Positions 29,730-42,938 are shown, numbered from the stretch's first letter. The stretch is DNA of 45,946 nucleotides from Myxococcales bacterium (GCA_011526095.1 WYBA01000472.1:1-45946), one strand, 5' to 3'. The notes: generated by a model not told the origin, from the sequence alone. Program-made: numbers and translations.

Positions 29730-30386
29730 TCACTCCGTCGAGCACGCCGGCACGTAGTCCGTGCCGACCGAGCGGTACTCGCCGTCCTTGCGGGCGTAGT
29801 ACTCGATGCAGTAGTCCCAGATCTGGTCCGACGGCAGCCGCCGCCCCGGGCGATCGCACGTGTAGTACGTGACGATCAGCTCGGCCGGATCCTCGGCCGT
29901 GCCGAACCCGGTCCACACGTTCTCGTACTGTCGCGCCTCGGGCACGGTGACGTCGCTGCGGGTGCGGGCATCGCGCGACAGCTCGAACCCGAACACGACG
30001 AACGTCATGCTGTCCTCGACGTCGACCAGCGAGCCGGTCACGACCTCGAGATCGATGTACCAGCGGATCTCCTGCCCGCACGCGTCGATCTCCGGGACGA
30101 TCTCGGTGACCTTGACCGAGGCGCGCAGGCCGACCTCGTCGTAGGCGCGCCCGATCGCGCCGAGCACCGGCCGCGCGCCCCAGCACGTGTGCGAGTACTC
30201 GGCCTGCCCCGGCTGCTGCTTGCTGCGCAGCTGGCAGATCCCGCGCGAGCGGATCGCGCCGCGCTCGACCCGCTCGACCTTGCCGCGCTTCTTCGCGGCC
30301 GACGGCCGCGCCGCGGCGTCGAGCACGGGTGCGACGACGAGGGCCACGGCCGCCGCGACCGCGACGTGACGCGCCCCGCGCGGCAT
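29730..30386 (-). CDS. Secreted six-cysteine protein, paralogue 3 of a tandem triplet
   Basis: 218 residues with a signal peptide (HVAVAAAVALVVAPVLDAAA). The mature part begins with KKRGKVERVER, shared with the two upstream paralogues. Six cysteines line up among the three: one after the basic stretch, CWG, ACGQ, YYTCD, DYCIEYY and VPACSTE. This copy is the most diverged: it has an insertion near QPGQAEYSHTC and lacks the GSDGVADY block. ATG 30386 shares its A with the stop of paralogue 2 (TGATG). No family recognised. Confidence 0.75.
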   Translation of the reverse strand: MPRGARHVAVAAAVALVVAPVLDAAARPSAAKKRGKVERVERGAIRSRGICQLRSKQQPGQAEYSHTCWGARPVLGAIGRAYDEVGLRASVKVTEIVPEIDACGQEIRWYIDLEVVTGSLVDVEDSMTFVVFGFELSRDARTRSDVTVPEARQYENVWTGFGTAEDPAELIVTYYTCDRPGRRLPSDQIWDYCIEYYARKDGEYRSVGTDYVPACSTE

Positions 30387-31021
30387 CAGCCGCAGCTCCG
30401 CACGAAGTCCTGGTGAATCCGCGTGTACTGGCCCGAGCGGTACTCGTAGTAGTTCATGCAGAAGCTGGGATCGCCGGACTGCTGCGGCGCGCCGCCCTCG
30501 GTGCAGTTGTGCCAGGTCACGATGTAGTCGGCGACGCCGTCCGAGCCGACGTCGAACCCGGCCCACGCGTTCTCCGCCTGCCCCGGCGGCACCTGGTAGG
30601 TCCCGCCGGCCATCGACCGCAGCCGGTCGAGCGGCAGGTCGATCACCAGCCACATCTGCCCGGCGGCCTGGACGTCGCCGGACACGGTGTCGACGTTGAA
30701 GCTCCACCCCGTGGCGTTGCCGCACCGATCGTTCTGCGGCGTCACGTCCTTGACCCGCACCACCGCGCGCGCGCCCTTCTCGTCGACCACGGTCGCGACC
30801 GTGCCGACCGGGATCTCGCGCCCGTAGCAGGCCCCGCTGCCGTAGTACATCGAGCACGCCAGGGGCGTCAGCCGCGTGGTGTGGCCGCGCTCGACCCGCA
30901 CGACCTTGCCCTTGCGGCGGCCGGCCTTGCGCGCGTCGGCGTCGCCGGAGATCGCGACGACGCCGCTGGCCGCGGTCAGCGCGGCGGCGGCGACCGCGAG
31001 CGAGCGACGCGCGGCGGTCAC
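30386..31021 (-). CDS. Secreted six-cysteine protein, paralogue 2 of a tandem triplet
   Basis: 211 residues with a signal peptide followed by KGKVVRVERG. Conserved blocks are GACYGREIPVGTVATVVDE, VRVKDVTPQNDRCGN, VDTVSGDVQ, GSDGVADYIVTW, FCMNYYEYRSG and VRSCG. A C-terminal FCMNYY plus closing Cys is shared by all three. Predicted beta-rich and disulfide-bonded (three bonds possible). GTG 31021 overlaps the stop of paralogue 1 by GTGA. Function unknown. Confidence 0.75.
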   Translation of the reverse strand: MTAARRSLAVAAAALTAASGVVAISGDADARKAGRRKGKVVRVERGHTTRLTPLACSMYYGSGACYGREIPVGTVATVVDEKGARAVVRVKDVTPQNDRCGNATGWSFNVDTVSGDVQAAGQMWLVIDLPLDRLRSMAGGTYQVPPGQAENAWAGFDVGSDGVADYIVTWHNCTEGGAPQQSGDPSFCMNYYEYRSGQYTRIHQDFVRSCG

Positions 31022-31716
31022 TGGCACTGCCGCACCTGGTCCTGGCGGACCCGCGTGTAGTCGCTGCCGCGCAGCGCGTAGTAGTTCATGCAGAACCCGC
31101 TGGTCGTCGCGGACGTGTTGATCACGCCGCTGGCGTCGCACTGGTAGTAGGTGACGACGAAGTCGGCGACGCCGTCGGAGCCGTCGTCGAACGCGATCCA
31201 CAGGTTCTCGCCGGCCTGCGCCGCCGGGAGCTGGAACGACCCGTACGGCATCGACCGCATCCACGGCCCCGCCGCGACGTCGAGCAGCAGGAACGTCTGG
31301 CCGGTGAGGTTGTCGAGGTCGCCGCTGACGACGTCAAGCGTGACGTTCCAGCTCGAGACGTTGCCGCACGGATCCGGCTGGGGCACGGCGTCCTTGATCC
31401 GGACCTCGGCCTTGTGGCCGTTCTCGTCGACGACCGTGCCGCCGTCGCCCGGCTCGACCACGTCGCCGAAGCAGTAGCCGGTGTTCTGGCCGTAGATCTG
31501 GCAGACCTGCGGGCGCCGCGTCGGCGACACCGAGCGCTCGATCCGCACGACCTTGCCGCGCTTCTTCGCCGCCGGGGCCGCCGCGCGCGCCGCCGCGCCG
31601 CGCGCGCCGCCGGAGCGCGCCTCGGCCACCGCCAGTCCCCCGACGACCAGGGCGGCCACGACGGCGACGGCGAGCGGGGCGGCCGTGGTGAGCGCGGAGG
31701 CGGTGCGAGGCGCCAT
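31018..31716 (-). CDS. Secreted six-cysteine protein, paralogue 1 of a tandem triplet
   Basis: 232 residues, first gene of the triplet. A hydrophobic N-terminal segment (LTTAAPLAVAVVAALVVGGLAV) is followed by an Ala/Arg-rich part and KKRGKVVRIER. The conserved blocks are VCQIYG, GYCFGDVVEPGDGGTVVDE, VRIKDAVPQPDPCGN, WNVTLDVVSGD, GSDGVADFVVTYYQC, FCMNYYALRGSDYTRV and VRQCQ. Similarity to paralogue 2 is clear over the full mature length. ATG 31716 has a TATCTT box ending 8 bp upstream. Divergent from the M61 peptidase gene. Function unknown. Confidence 0.78.
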   Translation of the reverse strand: MAPRTASALTTAAPLAVAVVAALVVGGLAVAEARSGGARGAAARAAAPAAKKRGKVVRIERSVSPTRRPQVCQIYGQNTGYCFGDVVEPGDGGTVVDENGHKAEVRIKDAVPQPDPCGNVSSWNVTLDVVSGDLDNLTGQTFLLLDVAAGPWMRSMPYGSFQLPAAQAGENLWIAFDDGSDGVADFVVTYYQCDASGVINTSATTSGFCMNYYALRGSDYTRVRQDQVRQCQ

Positions 31717-31724
31717 CGCCCTGG

Positions 31725-31735
31725 AAGATACGCTA
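31725..31735 (-). promoter_or_regulatory. Overlapping -10 candidates TAGCGT and TATCTT
   Basis: TAGCGT at 31735-31730 and TATCTT at 31730-31725 share one base. The latter ends 8 bp before ATG 31716 and fits a near-leaderless start. Confidence 0.4.
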
Positions 31736-31761
31736 CCCCCGCCTCGCCCGCCGCTCGTTCG

Positions 31762-31770
31762 TGCTAACGC
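31762..31770 (+). promoter_or_regulatory. Extended -10 TGC-TAACGC, leaderless type
   Basis: TAACGC at 31765-31770 with TGC in front ends 6 bp before ATG 31777. The sixth base deviates (C for T). Confidence 0.4.
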
Positions 31771-31776
31771 ACACCC

Positions 31777-33636
31777 ATGCCCGCTCCCGGCCATCGCTTC
31801 GTGCTGTCGATCCCGACGCCGCACACCCACCTCGTCCACGTCGAGCTGACCCTCGACGCCGACGCCGTGGCCGCCGCGGCGACCGGCGGCGGCCTCGACG
31901 TCGTGCTGCCGGCGTGGTCGCCCGGCAGCTACCTGATCCGCGACTACGCCCGGATGGTCCGCGACCTCACCGCCACCGCCGGCGACGCGACGCTCGCGGT
32001 CACCAAGCGCGACAAGCACACCTGGCGGATCGCCGTGCCCGGCCCCGGGCCGGTCACGGTGCGCTACGCGGTCTACGCCCACGAGCTGACCGTACGCACC
32101 AGCCACGTCGACGCCACCCACGCGTTCGTCCACGCCCCGGCCACGTTCGTCCACGTCCCGGCGCTGCGCGACCGCCCGGTCGCGCTGGAGGTCCGGCCGC
32201 CGGACGGCCGCGGCTGGCGGCTGGCCTGCGGCCTGCCCCGCGACGGCGTCCCGGCCGGCGCGCCCGATCCGTTCGGCCCGGTCGCCCCGACCTACCGGCT
32301 GCGCGCGGCGTCGATCGACGAACTCTACGACAGCCCGCTGCACCTCGGCCACGACGAGGTCCGGCGGTTCACCGCCGGCGGCAAGCCGTTCGAGCTCGCG
32401 GTGTGGGGCGATCGCCTCGCCGGCGGCGCGTTCTCGCTCGACACGCTGGTCACCGACCTCACGGCGATCGTCGACGACCACGTCGCGCGGCTCGGCGTCG
32501 CGCCCTACGACCACTACACGTTCGTGCTGATGCTGAGCCACGACGCCTACGGCGGGCTCGAGCACCGCGCGTCGTCGGCGAACCTCCACAACCCGCGCGC
32601 GCTCGCGGTGCGCAAGGACTACGAGGGGCTGCTCGAGCTGCTGAGCCACGAGTTCTTCCACGCGTGGAACGGCAAGCGGATCGCGCCGCCGCAGCTGCTC
32701 GACTTCGACTACGGCCGCGAGGCCCACACCCGGTGCCTGTGGGTGATGGAGGGCCTGACCTCGCACTACGACCGGTGGGCGCTGCGCACCAGCGGCCGGA
32801 TCGGGGCCAAGACGTTCCTCGACAAGCTGCTCGACGACTGGACCCGGCTGGTCGCGATCCCGGGGCGCCGCCGCCACAGCCTCGAGGCGTCGTCGTTCGA
32901 CGCGTGGATCAAGCTGTACAAGCCCGACGAGTCCAACCTCAACACGACGGTCAGCTACTACCTCAAGGGCGGCCTGGTCGCGACCACGCTCGACCTCGAG
33001 ATCCGGCGGCGCACCGAGGGCGCGCGCAGCCTCGACGACGTGCTGCGCCTGCTGTGGACCGAGCACGGCGCGCGCGGCGTCGGCCACCCCGAGGACGTCC
33101 AGCCGCTGTTCGAGCGCGCGACCGGGCTGTCGCTCGACGACGTGTTCGACCGCCAGATCCGCGGCACCGACGACCCGCCGCTGGCCGCGGAGCTGCGCCA
33201 CGTCGGGCTCGAGCTGCGCGCCGCCGCCGACCCGGCGACCACCGCCGACGGCGCGACGCCGGTGTGGCTCGGCGCGACCGCGGGCGGTGGCCGGGTCACC
33301 GGGGTCCTCGACGACGCGCCGGCCGCGGCGGCCGGGCTGTCGCCCGGCGACGAGCTGATCGCGGTCGACGGCCTGCGCGTGGGCGGTGACGGCGACGTCC
33401 GGGCGATGCTGGCGGCGCGGCGGCCCGGCGACACCGTCCGGCTCGCGCTGTTCCGCCGCCACCGGCTGCTCGACCTGGCGGTCACCCTGGCCGAGGCGCC
33501 GCCGACCAAGTGGGAGATCGCCGCCGCCGCGGACGTGCCGGCGGAGGTCGCCGCGCGCTACCAGGCGTGGCTGGGCGAGCCGTACCCGGGCGCGACCGTG
33601 CTCGCCACCATCTCCACGACGTCGCGCAGCGTGTGA
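31777..33636 (+). CDS. M61 family (glycyl) aminopeptidase with PDZ domain
   Basis: 619 residues, the usual length. A zinc metallopeptidase. The N-terminal beta domain (LDVVLPAWSPGSYLIRDYAR) is characteristic of M61. The zinc site is HEFFHAWN near residue 289, with the third ligand in WVMEGLTSHYD about 35 residues on. EHRASSANLHNP is the substrate-side block. The C-terminal ~120 residues are a PDZ domain (GVLDDAPAAAAGLSPGDELIAVDG). There is no obvious signal peptide, so it is probably cytoplasmic. The family prefers N-terminal Gly or Ala. Confidence 0.93.
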   Translation: MPAPGHRFVLSIPTPHTHLVHVELTLDADAVAAAATGGGLDVVLPAWSPGSYLIRDYARMVRDLTATAGDATLAVTKRDKHTWRIAVPGPGPVTVRYAVYAHELTVRTSHVDATHAFVHAPATFVHVPALRDRPVALEVRPPDGRGWRLACGLPRDGVPAGAPDPFGPVAPTYRLRAASIDELYDSPLHLGHDEVRRFTAGGKPFELAVWGDRLAGGAFSLDTLVTDLTAIVDDHVARLGVAPYDHYTFVLMLSHDAYGGLEHRASSANLHNPRALAVRKDYEGLLELLSHEFFHAWNGKRIAPPQLLDFDYGREAHTRCLWVMEGLTSHYDRWALRTSGRIGAKTFLDKLLDDWTRLVAIPGRRRHSLEASSFDAWIKLYKPDESNLNTTVSYYLKGGLVATTLDLEIRRRTEGARSLDDVLRLLWTEHGARGVGHPEDVQPLFERATGLSLDDVFDRQIRGTDDPPLAAELRHVGLELRAAADPATTADGATPVWLGATAGGGRVTGVLDDAPAAAAGLSPGDELIAVDGLRVGGDGDVRAMLAARRPGDTVRLALFRRHRLLDLAVTLAEAPPTKWEIAAAADVPAEVAARYQAWLGEPYPGATVLATISTTSRSV

Positions 33637-33644
33637 ACCCAGGC

Positions 33645-33650
33645 TATGGT
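33645..33650 (+). promoter_or_regulatory. -10 element TATGGT, leaderless type
   Basis: TATGGT ends 7 bp before ATG 33658 and overlaps the alternative in-frame ATG at 33646, which argues for the downstream start. Confidence 0.4.
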
Positions 33651-33657
33651 GGCCGCC

Positions 33658-34362
33658 ATGCGTCGCGTCCTTCTGTGCACCGTCCCGCTGCTCGCCGCCG
33701 CGGCCGCCGTCGGCGGCTGCGATCGCCGCAAGTCGGGCGCCGAGATGCCGCCCGCCGACAACTGGCAGGGCTCGCTGACCCCCGGCCAGGGCGCGCCTGC
33801 GCCCAGCGACGATCCCCACGCCGGCGTCATGGACCGCCGCGCCGGCGCGGGCGACCCGCACGCCGGCGTCGACATGTCCGGAGCGGGCGGCGCCGGCGGC
33901 GACCCGCACGCCGGCATGGCCATGCCCGGTGGCGCCGGCGGCGATCCGCACGCCGGGGTCGACATGTCCGGCGGCGACATGCACGCCACGGACACCCCGC
34001 CGGACCCGGCGTCCTCGGTCAGCGGCGCGGTCGTCGTCGCGCCCGCCGTCAAGGGCAACATCAAGCCGGGCGGCGTGCTGTTCATGAGCGTGCGCCCGGC
34101 CGGGCCCGACGGCCAGCCGACCGGGATGCCGGTCGCGGTCGAGATCTACCGGCCGACCGCGTGGCCGGTCGACTTCACGCTGTCGGGCGGCAACCAGATG
34201 GTGGTCGGCGGCGGCGCCGTCGCCGGCGACGTCGTCGTGATGGCGCGGTGGGACCAGGACGGCGACGCCGGCACCAAGCAGCCCGGCGACATCACCGGCA
34301 TGACGCGCGCGCGCGTGCCGGCGCAGGGCCTGTCGATCACGCTCGACACGGTCCTGCCGTAG
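33658..34362 (+). CDS. Lipoprotein with DPHAG His/Met repeats and CcmI/CycH-like C-terminal domain
   Basis: 234 residues. Lipobox AVGGC (Cys21). Residues ~50-115 hold four DPHAG(V/M) units with Met-Ser-Gly and Met-Ala-Met spacers (GDPHAGVDMSGAG, DPHAGMAMPGG), a composition typical of weak copper binding. The C-terminal ~110 residues (GGVLFMSVRPAGPDGQPTGMPVAV ... WPVDFTLSGGNQMV ... GDVVVMARWDQDGDAGTKQPGD) resemble the periplasmic domain of the cytochrome c maturation factor CcmI/CycH. The combination suggests a periplasmic metal- or haem-related role. Seven bases separate it from the radical SAM gene. Confidence 0.75.
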   Translation: MRRVLLCTVPLLAAAAAVGGCDRRKSGAEMPPADNWQGSLTPGQGAPAPSDDPHAGVMDRRAGAGDPHAGVDMSGAGGAGGDPHAGMAMPGGAGGDPHAGVDMSGGDMHATDTPPDPASSVSGAVVVAPAVKGNIKPGGVLFMSVRPAGPDGQPTGMPVAVEIYRPTAWPVDFTLSGGNQMVVGGGAVAGDVVVMARWDQDGDAGTKQPGDITGMTRARVPAQGLSITLDTVLP

Positions 34363-34369
34363 CGCTCGC

Positions 34370-35929
34370 ATGGGACGCGCCTGGAACGCTCGCGCCGATC
34401 AGCGGCGGCTGCTCGCCGACGAGCGCGGCGCGGCGCGCTCCGACGCCGCGACGCGGATCGCGCTGTGCTACCCGAGCCCGTACCGCGTCGCGATGTCGTC
34501 GCTGGGCTACCAGACGATCTACCGCATCATCAACGCAGCGCCCGGGCTGGCCGCGGACCGGGCGATGCTCCCCGATGACGTCGCCGCGCATCGCGCGACG
34601 CGCGCGCCGTGGAGCACGCTCGAGCGCGAGGCGCCGGTCGGCGACTACCCGATGATCGCGTTCTCCGTCGCGTACGAGCTCGAGATCGCCGGCGTCGTCG
34701 AGTGTCTCGAGCTCGCCGGCGTCCCGCCGCTCGCCGCCGATCGCGATCACCGCCACCCGCTGGTGATCGCCGGCGGCCCGCTGACGTTCTCCAACCCGGT
34801 CCCGCTCGCGCCGTTCTGCGACGTGATCGTGCTGGGCGAGGCCGACGAGCTGGTGCTCGACCTGATCGACCGCGCGCGCGCCGCGGGGTGGTCGCGCGAC
34901 CGGCTGATCGCGGCGTGCGCCGGCCTGCCCGGCTACTACGTCCCGGCGCACGACGGCGGCGTGGTCCCGCCGATCGCCGCGGCGAGCGAGGCGTGCCTGC
35001 CGTCGCGCTCGGCGATCCTCACCCCGCACGCCGAGCTGTCCGACATGTTCCTGATCGAGCCGGCGCGCGGCTGCTCGCGCGGGTGCACGTACTGCGTGAT
35101 GCGGCGCTCGACCAACGGCGGCATGCGGATCGTCGCGCCCGAGGTCGTGCTCGCCGCGATCCCCGACGACGCGCGGCGGGTCGGGCTGGTCGGCGCGGCG
35201 GTCACCGATCACCCGGGGATCCGGCCGATCGTCCGCGGCGTGGTCGAGGCGGGGCGGCAGGTCGGGATCTCCAGCCTGCGCGCCGACAAGCTCGACGACG
35301 AGCTGGTGGGCCTGCTGGCCAAGGGCGGCTACCGCACGCTGACGGTCGCCGCCGACGGCGCCTCGGAGCGGATGCGACGGATCGTCGAGCGCTCGACCAA
35401 GGAGTCGCACCTGCTGGAGAGCGCGCGGCTGGCCGCGCGCCACCGGCTGACCACGCTCAAGATCTACATGCTCGTCGGCGTGCCCGAGGAGACCGACGAC
35501 GACATCGACGAGCTGGTGCGGTTCACCGCCGAGCTCGTCGCGATCCACCCGCGCGTGGCGTACGGCGTCGCGCCGCTGGTGGCGAAGCGCCACACGCCGC
35601 TCGACGGCGCGCCGTTCGCCGGCATCGACGTGGTCGAGGCGCGACTGGAGCGGCTGCGCGCGGGCATCGCGCGCCACGGCGGCAAGGCGGAGGTCCGCCC
35701 GACCTCGGCGCGGTGGGCGTGGGTCGAGTACATGCTGGCGCAGGGCGACGAGCGCGCCGGCCTCGCCGCGATGGACGCCTACCGCGCCGGCGGCAGCTTC
35801 GCCGCGTACAAGAAGGCGTTCGCCGCGCGCGGCGCCGCGCCGACCGGGCCGCGCGCCCGCGTGCCGTCGAGCCGCGAGCTGATCGAGCTGCGGCGGCGGT
35901 CGCCCGGTCGCGGCGCCTCGGCGCCGTGA
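34370..35929 (+). CDS. Radical SAM protein with B12-binding-like N-terminal domain
   Basis: 519 residues. The radical SAM cluster site is CSRGCTYC (CX3CX2C) near residue 235. The N-terminal ~190 residues (IALCYPSPYRVAMSSLGYQTIYRII, VIAGGPLTFSNP, VIVLGEADELV) have the layout of a cobalamin-binding-like domain, but I see no clear DxHxxG, so cobalamin need not bind. The barrel continues with KIYMLVGVPEETDDDI. The family overlaps with TIGR03960-type uncharacterised proteins. It starts 7 bp after the CcmI-like gene and is probably in its operon. The reaction is unknown. Confidence 0.85.
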   Translation: MGRAWNARADQRRLLADERGAARSDAATRIALCYPSPYRVAMSSLGYQTIYRIINAAPGLAADRAMLPDDVAAHRATRAPWSTLEREAPVGDYPMIAFSVAYELEIAGVVECLELAGVPPLAADRDHRHPLVIAGGPLTFSNPVPLAPFCDVIVLGEADELVLDLIDRARAAGWSRDRLIAACAGLPGYYVPAHDGGVVPPIAAASEACLPSRSAILTPHAELSDMFLIEPARGCSRGCTYCVMRRSTNGGMRIVAPEVVLAAIPDDARRVGLVGAAVTDHPGIRPIVRGVVEAGRQVGISSLRADKLDDELVGLLAKGGYRTLTVAADGASERMRRIVERSTKESHLLESARLAARHRLTTLKIYMLVGVPEETDDDIDELVRFTAELVAIHPRVAYGVAPLVAKRHTPLDGAPFAGIDVVEARLERLRAGIARHGGKAEVRPTSARWAWVEYMLAQGDERAGLAAMDAYRAGGSFAAYKKAFAARGAAPTGPRARVPSSRELIELRRRSPGRGASAP

Positions 35930-36061
35930 CATCTCGCTGTAACACCGCGCGCCGACGGGGATTCTGACCCCGCTCCGGCCACTGCTGCCCCGGGGCGCGG
36001 GGGGCGCGACCCGCGCAACCGCGCCAGATCTGGCCCTCGGGTCATGGGCACGCAGGTTGCG
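35930..36061. other. Intergenic stretch
   Basis: 132 bp of GC-rich sequence between two co-oriented genes, with C/G runs (CCCCGGGGCGCGGGGGGC near 35990). No convincing promoter or terminator. Confidence 0.4.
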
Positions 36062-36754
<693 letters not shown>

Positions 36755-36763
36755 CTCCGTCGC

Positions 36764-36827
36764 CGTCTCCGTCTCCGTCTCCGTCTCCGTCTCCGTCTCC
36801 GTCTCCGTCTCCGTCTCCGTCTCCGTC
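36764..36827. repeat. Hexamer tandem array (CGTCTC)n, about 10.7 units
   Basis: 64 bp, perfect repeat, almost the same length as the array at 12847-12911. Followed by CAGAGAGCC and then CCCGCTCGTCCTGAGC. Confidence 0.95.
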
Positions 36828-36834
36828 AGAGAGC

Positions 36835-36886
36835 CCCCGCTCGTCCTGAGCAGGGCCGAGCGCCAGCGAGGCCCGTGTCGAAGGAC
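36835..36886. repeat. REP-like element, copy D
   Basis: CCCGCTCGTCCTGAGC (36835-36850), core GCCGAGCGCCAGCGAGGC (36855-36872), then CCGTGTCGAAGGACGATG. The ends TCGTCC and GGACGA are complementary, so the element can fold. It lies between the convergent lipoprotein and sulfatase genes. Confidence 0.8.
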
Positions 36887-36921
36887 GATGACAGTCCTCT
36901 GCGAACCCGCGCGTGCCGCGC

Positions 36922-38442
36922 CTACGCCGGCAGCCAGCTCACCGGCTCGCGCTGCGGCACCGTCCACGGCGGCAGCCGCGCGTCGAGCAACTCCTCCAGC
37001 TCCGCCCGCAGGCCCGGCCGGTCGTCCCACCGGTTGACGTGCTCGCCGGGGTCCTCGCCGCGCAGGTACAGCTCGCCATAGGGCCGCCCGACGTGGCGCG
37101 ACAGCCGCGCCGCCGGCGTCGTGATCGTCTGGACGTGCTCCCGGAACCCGATGCGGTGATCGTTCTCCGTGACCGCGGCGTCGCGCCGCTCGCGCCCCGC
37201 GACCACGCCCTCGAGCCCGCGGCCGTGGACGTCCGACATCCGGACACCCAGCCAGCTCGCCATCGTCGGGGCCAGATCGACCAGGCCGACCGGATCCGCC
37301 ACGCGCGCCCCCGCCGGCCACCCCGGCGCCCGCACCACCAGCGGCACGCGCAGCAGGCCCTGGTAGTGAAACGGCCCCTTGAAGGTCAGCCCGTGATCGC
37401 CGAGCAGCTCGCCGTGATCGCTCGTGTACACGACCGCCGTGCGCGCCCCCAGCCCCAGCGCGTCGAGCGCCCCGACGATCCGCCCGACCGCGTGATCGAT
37501 CTGCGCGACCATCGCGTGGTACGCGGCGATGATCTCCGCCAGCGCGCGGTCCGAGATCCGGCCGCCCGCGACGTTGAGCGCCGACGCCCACCGCCCCAGG
37601 CCGCGGCTGAACCGCGCCTGCCACGGCGGCTTGCCGTCGAGCTCGCGCGGATCGCGCCTCGGCAGCGGCATGTCGGCCGCGCGGAACCGGTCGCACCACG
37701 GCGCCGGCGGATCGAACGGGTGGTGCGGATCGGGGAACGACGCCCACACGAAGAACGGCCGGTCGCGCCGCGCGCGCAGCGCCTCGATCGTCCGGTCCGC
37801 CACCCACGTCGTCGGGTGCAGCGCCTCCGGCAGCGCCGAGTGCCACACCTGCGGCGCGCGCGGCGAGCCGGCCAGCTTGCGCGCCGGCGACGCCTTCGCG
37901 AAGTTGCGCCACCCGCCGCCGTGCGCCGCCAGCCACCGCCCGTAGTGCAGCCCCAGCGGCGCCGGCCCGTAGCCGAACGGGAAGTGCCCGAGCTGGATCA
38001 GCTCGACGTGCTCGAACCCCATGTACGGCCCGGTCCACGCCGGATCGCGCCCGAGCGGGCTGCCCAGCGCCTCGGCGTGACGCGCGTGGCCCGGGCGCAC
38101 GACGCCGATCGTCGACAGGTGCGCCTTCCCGACGAACGCCGTCGCCACGCCGGCCGCGAGCGCGCGCGACGACAGCGCGCGCGGGATCACCTCGTCGATC
38201 GGATCGACCGCGTTGCTCCACACCCCGTGCCCGCGCGGGTGCAGCCCGCTGAGAATCGACCACCGCGACGGCTGGCAGTACGGGTGCGACACGATCGCGT
38301 CGTCGAACACCACGCCGCGCGCGGCCAGCCCATCCAGCACGGGCGTCGCGCCGAGCCGGCTGCCGTACGACCCGAGCGTGTCGGCGCGCTGCTGATCGGC
38401 GGTGATGAGCAGGACGCTGTCGACGCCGCCCGCGTCCGCCAC
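36922..38442 (-). CDS. Sulfatase / alkaline-phosphatase superfamily hydrolase
   Basis: 506 residues. The formylglycine motif is YCQPSRWSILSG near residue 55 (CxPSR, Cys type). It therefore needs a formylglycine-generating enzyme, which is not in the window. Metal-binding residues are in LLITADQQRADT and in VVYTSDHGELLGDHG. The large middle section with Trp/Pro-rich motifs (FVWASFPDPHHPFDPP) is typical of type I sulfatases. There is no signal peptide, so it would act in the cytoplasm unless exported another way. GTG 38442 starts 2 bp after the mlaD-like stop, so it is the last gene of the alr-mla operon. The substrate is unknown. Confidence 0.9.
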   Translation of the reverse strand: MADAGGVDSVLLITADQQRADTLGSYGSRLGATPVLDGLAARGVVFDDAIVSHPYCQPSRWSILSGLHPRGHGVWSNAVDPIDEVIPRALSSRALAAGVATAFVGKAHLSTIGVVRPGHARHAEALGSPLGRDPAWTGPYMGFEHVELIQLGHFPFGYGPAPLGLHYGRWLAAHGGGWRNFAKASPARKLAGSPRAPQVWHSALPEALHPTTWVADRTIEALRARRDRPFFVWASFPDPHHPFDPPAPWCDRFRAADMPLPRRDPRELDGKPPWQARFSRGLGRWASALNVAGGRISDRALAEIIAAYHAMVAQIDHAVGRIVGALDALGLGARTAVVYTSDHGELLGDHGLTFKGPFHYQGLLRVPLVVRAPGWPAGARVADPVGLVDLAPTMASWLGVRMSDVHGRGLEGVVAGRERRDAAVTENDHRIGFREHVQTITTPAARLSRHVGRPYGELYLRGEDPGEHVNRWDDRPGLRAELEELLDARLPPWTVPQREPVSWLPA

Positions 38443-38444
38443 GC

Positions 38445-40902
<2,458 letters not shown>

Positions 40903-40906
<4 letters not shown>

Positions 40907-41774
40907 GTGTCCCCCGGCCCGCCGAGCACGGTCAGCAGGATGTCAGTGAGGAAGTAGTCGATCACGAGCACCGACACCGACGCGATCACGACCGCGCGGG
41001 TCGTGCCGAGGCCGACGCCGCGCCCGCCGCCGGTGGCGTGGTAGCCCTGGTAGCAGCCGATCAGGATCACCATCACGCCGAACACGACCGCCTTGATCTC
41101 GCCCTGGACGATGTCCATCGGGCGGATCAGCTCCTCGGCGTTGTAGACGAACTGGCCGTGGTCGACGCCCTGCCACATCACGGCGACCAGGTACGAGCCC
41201 GCCATGCCGACGACGAAGAACAACAGCGTCAGCATCGGCGTGACGATCATCCCGGCGATCACGCGCGGCAGCACCAGGTACTGCACCGGGTTGACGGCCA
41301 TCGACTCGAGCGCGTCGATCTGCTCGGAGATCCGCATCGTCCCCAGCTCGGTGGCGATGCCCGCGCCGGCGCGCCCGGCGAGCATCAGCGCGGTCAGCAC
41401 CGGCCCGAGCTCGAGCGCGAGCGCCTTGCCGGTGATCCCGCCGGCCATCGACTCGAGGCCGAACGCCTTGAACGCGTAGACCGACTGCAGCGTCATCACC
41501 ATGCCGGTGAACGCCCCGACGAGCAGGACGATCGGCAGGCTGCCGAACCCGATGTACTCGGCCGCCTCGACGTAGTTGCCGGCGCGGATCGGGCGCCGCG
41601 GCAGCCACGACAGCGCGCGCATCAGCAGGATCACGTGGCCACCGACGATGTCGAGGAACCGCATCGCCGGCGCGAACGCGTCGCGCACGCCCGTGCCGAC
41701 CGCCCCGACGAGGCTCTCGCGCGGCGCCGGGGCGGGAGGCTCGCCCCCGGGCGGCGGCGCGGCGGCGCCGCCGC

Positions 41775-41778
<4 letters not shown>
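40903..41778 (-). CDS. mlaE: MlaE-type ABC transporter permease
   Basis: 291 residues. Inner-membrane permease of the MCE lipid transporter. After a Pro/Gly-rich N-terminus come the conserved blocks AAEYIGFGSLPIVLLVGAFTG, ELGPVLTALMLAGRAGAGIATELG, MRISEQIDALESMAVNP and PRVIAGMIVTPMLTLLFF, and several membrane spans. GTG 41778 overlaps the alr stop by GTGA. It forms one unit with the ATPase and the MCE protein. Confidence 0.94.

Positions 41779-42938
<1,160 letters not shown>

Noticed and set aside
29730..31716. Toxin-immunity or bacteriocin cluster
   Set aside because: All three genes are homologous to each other and all are secreted. There is no dissimilar immunity-like partner or dedicated exporter nearby.
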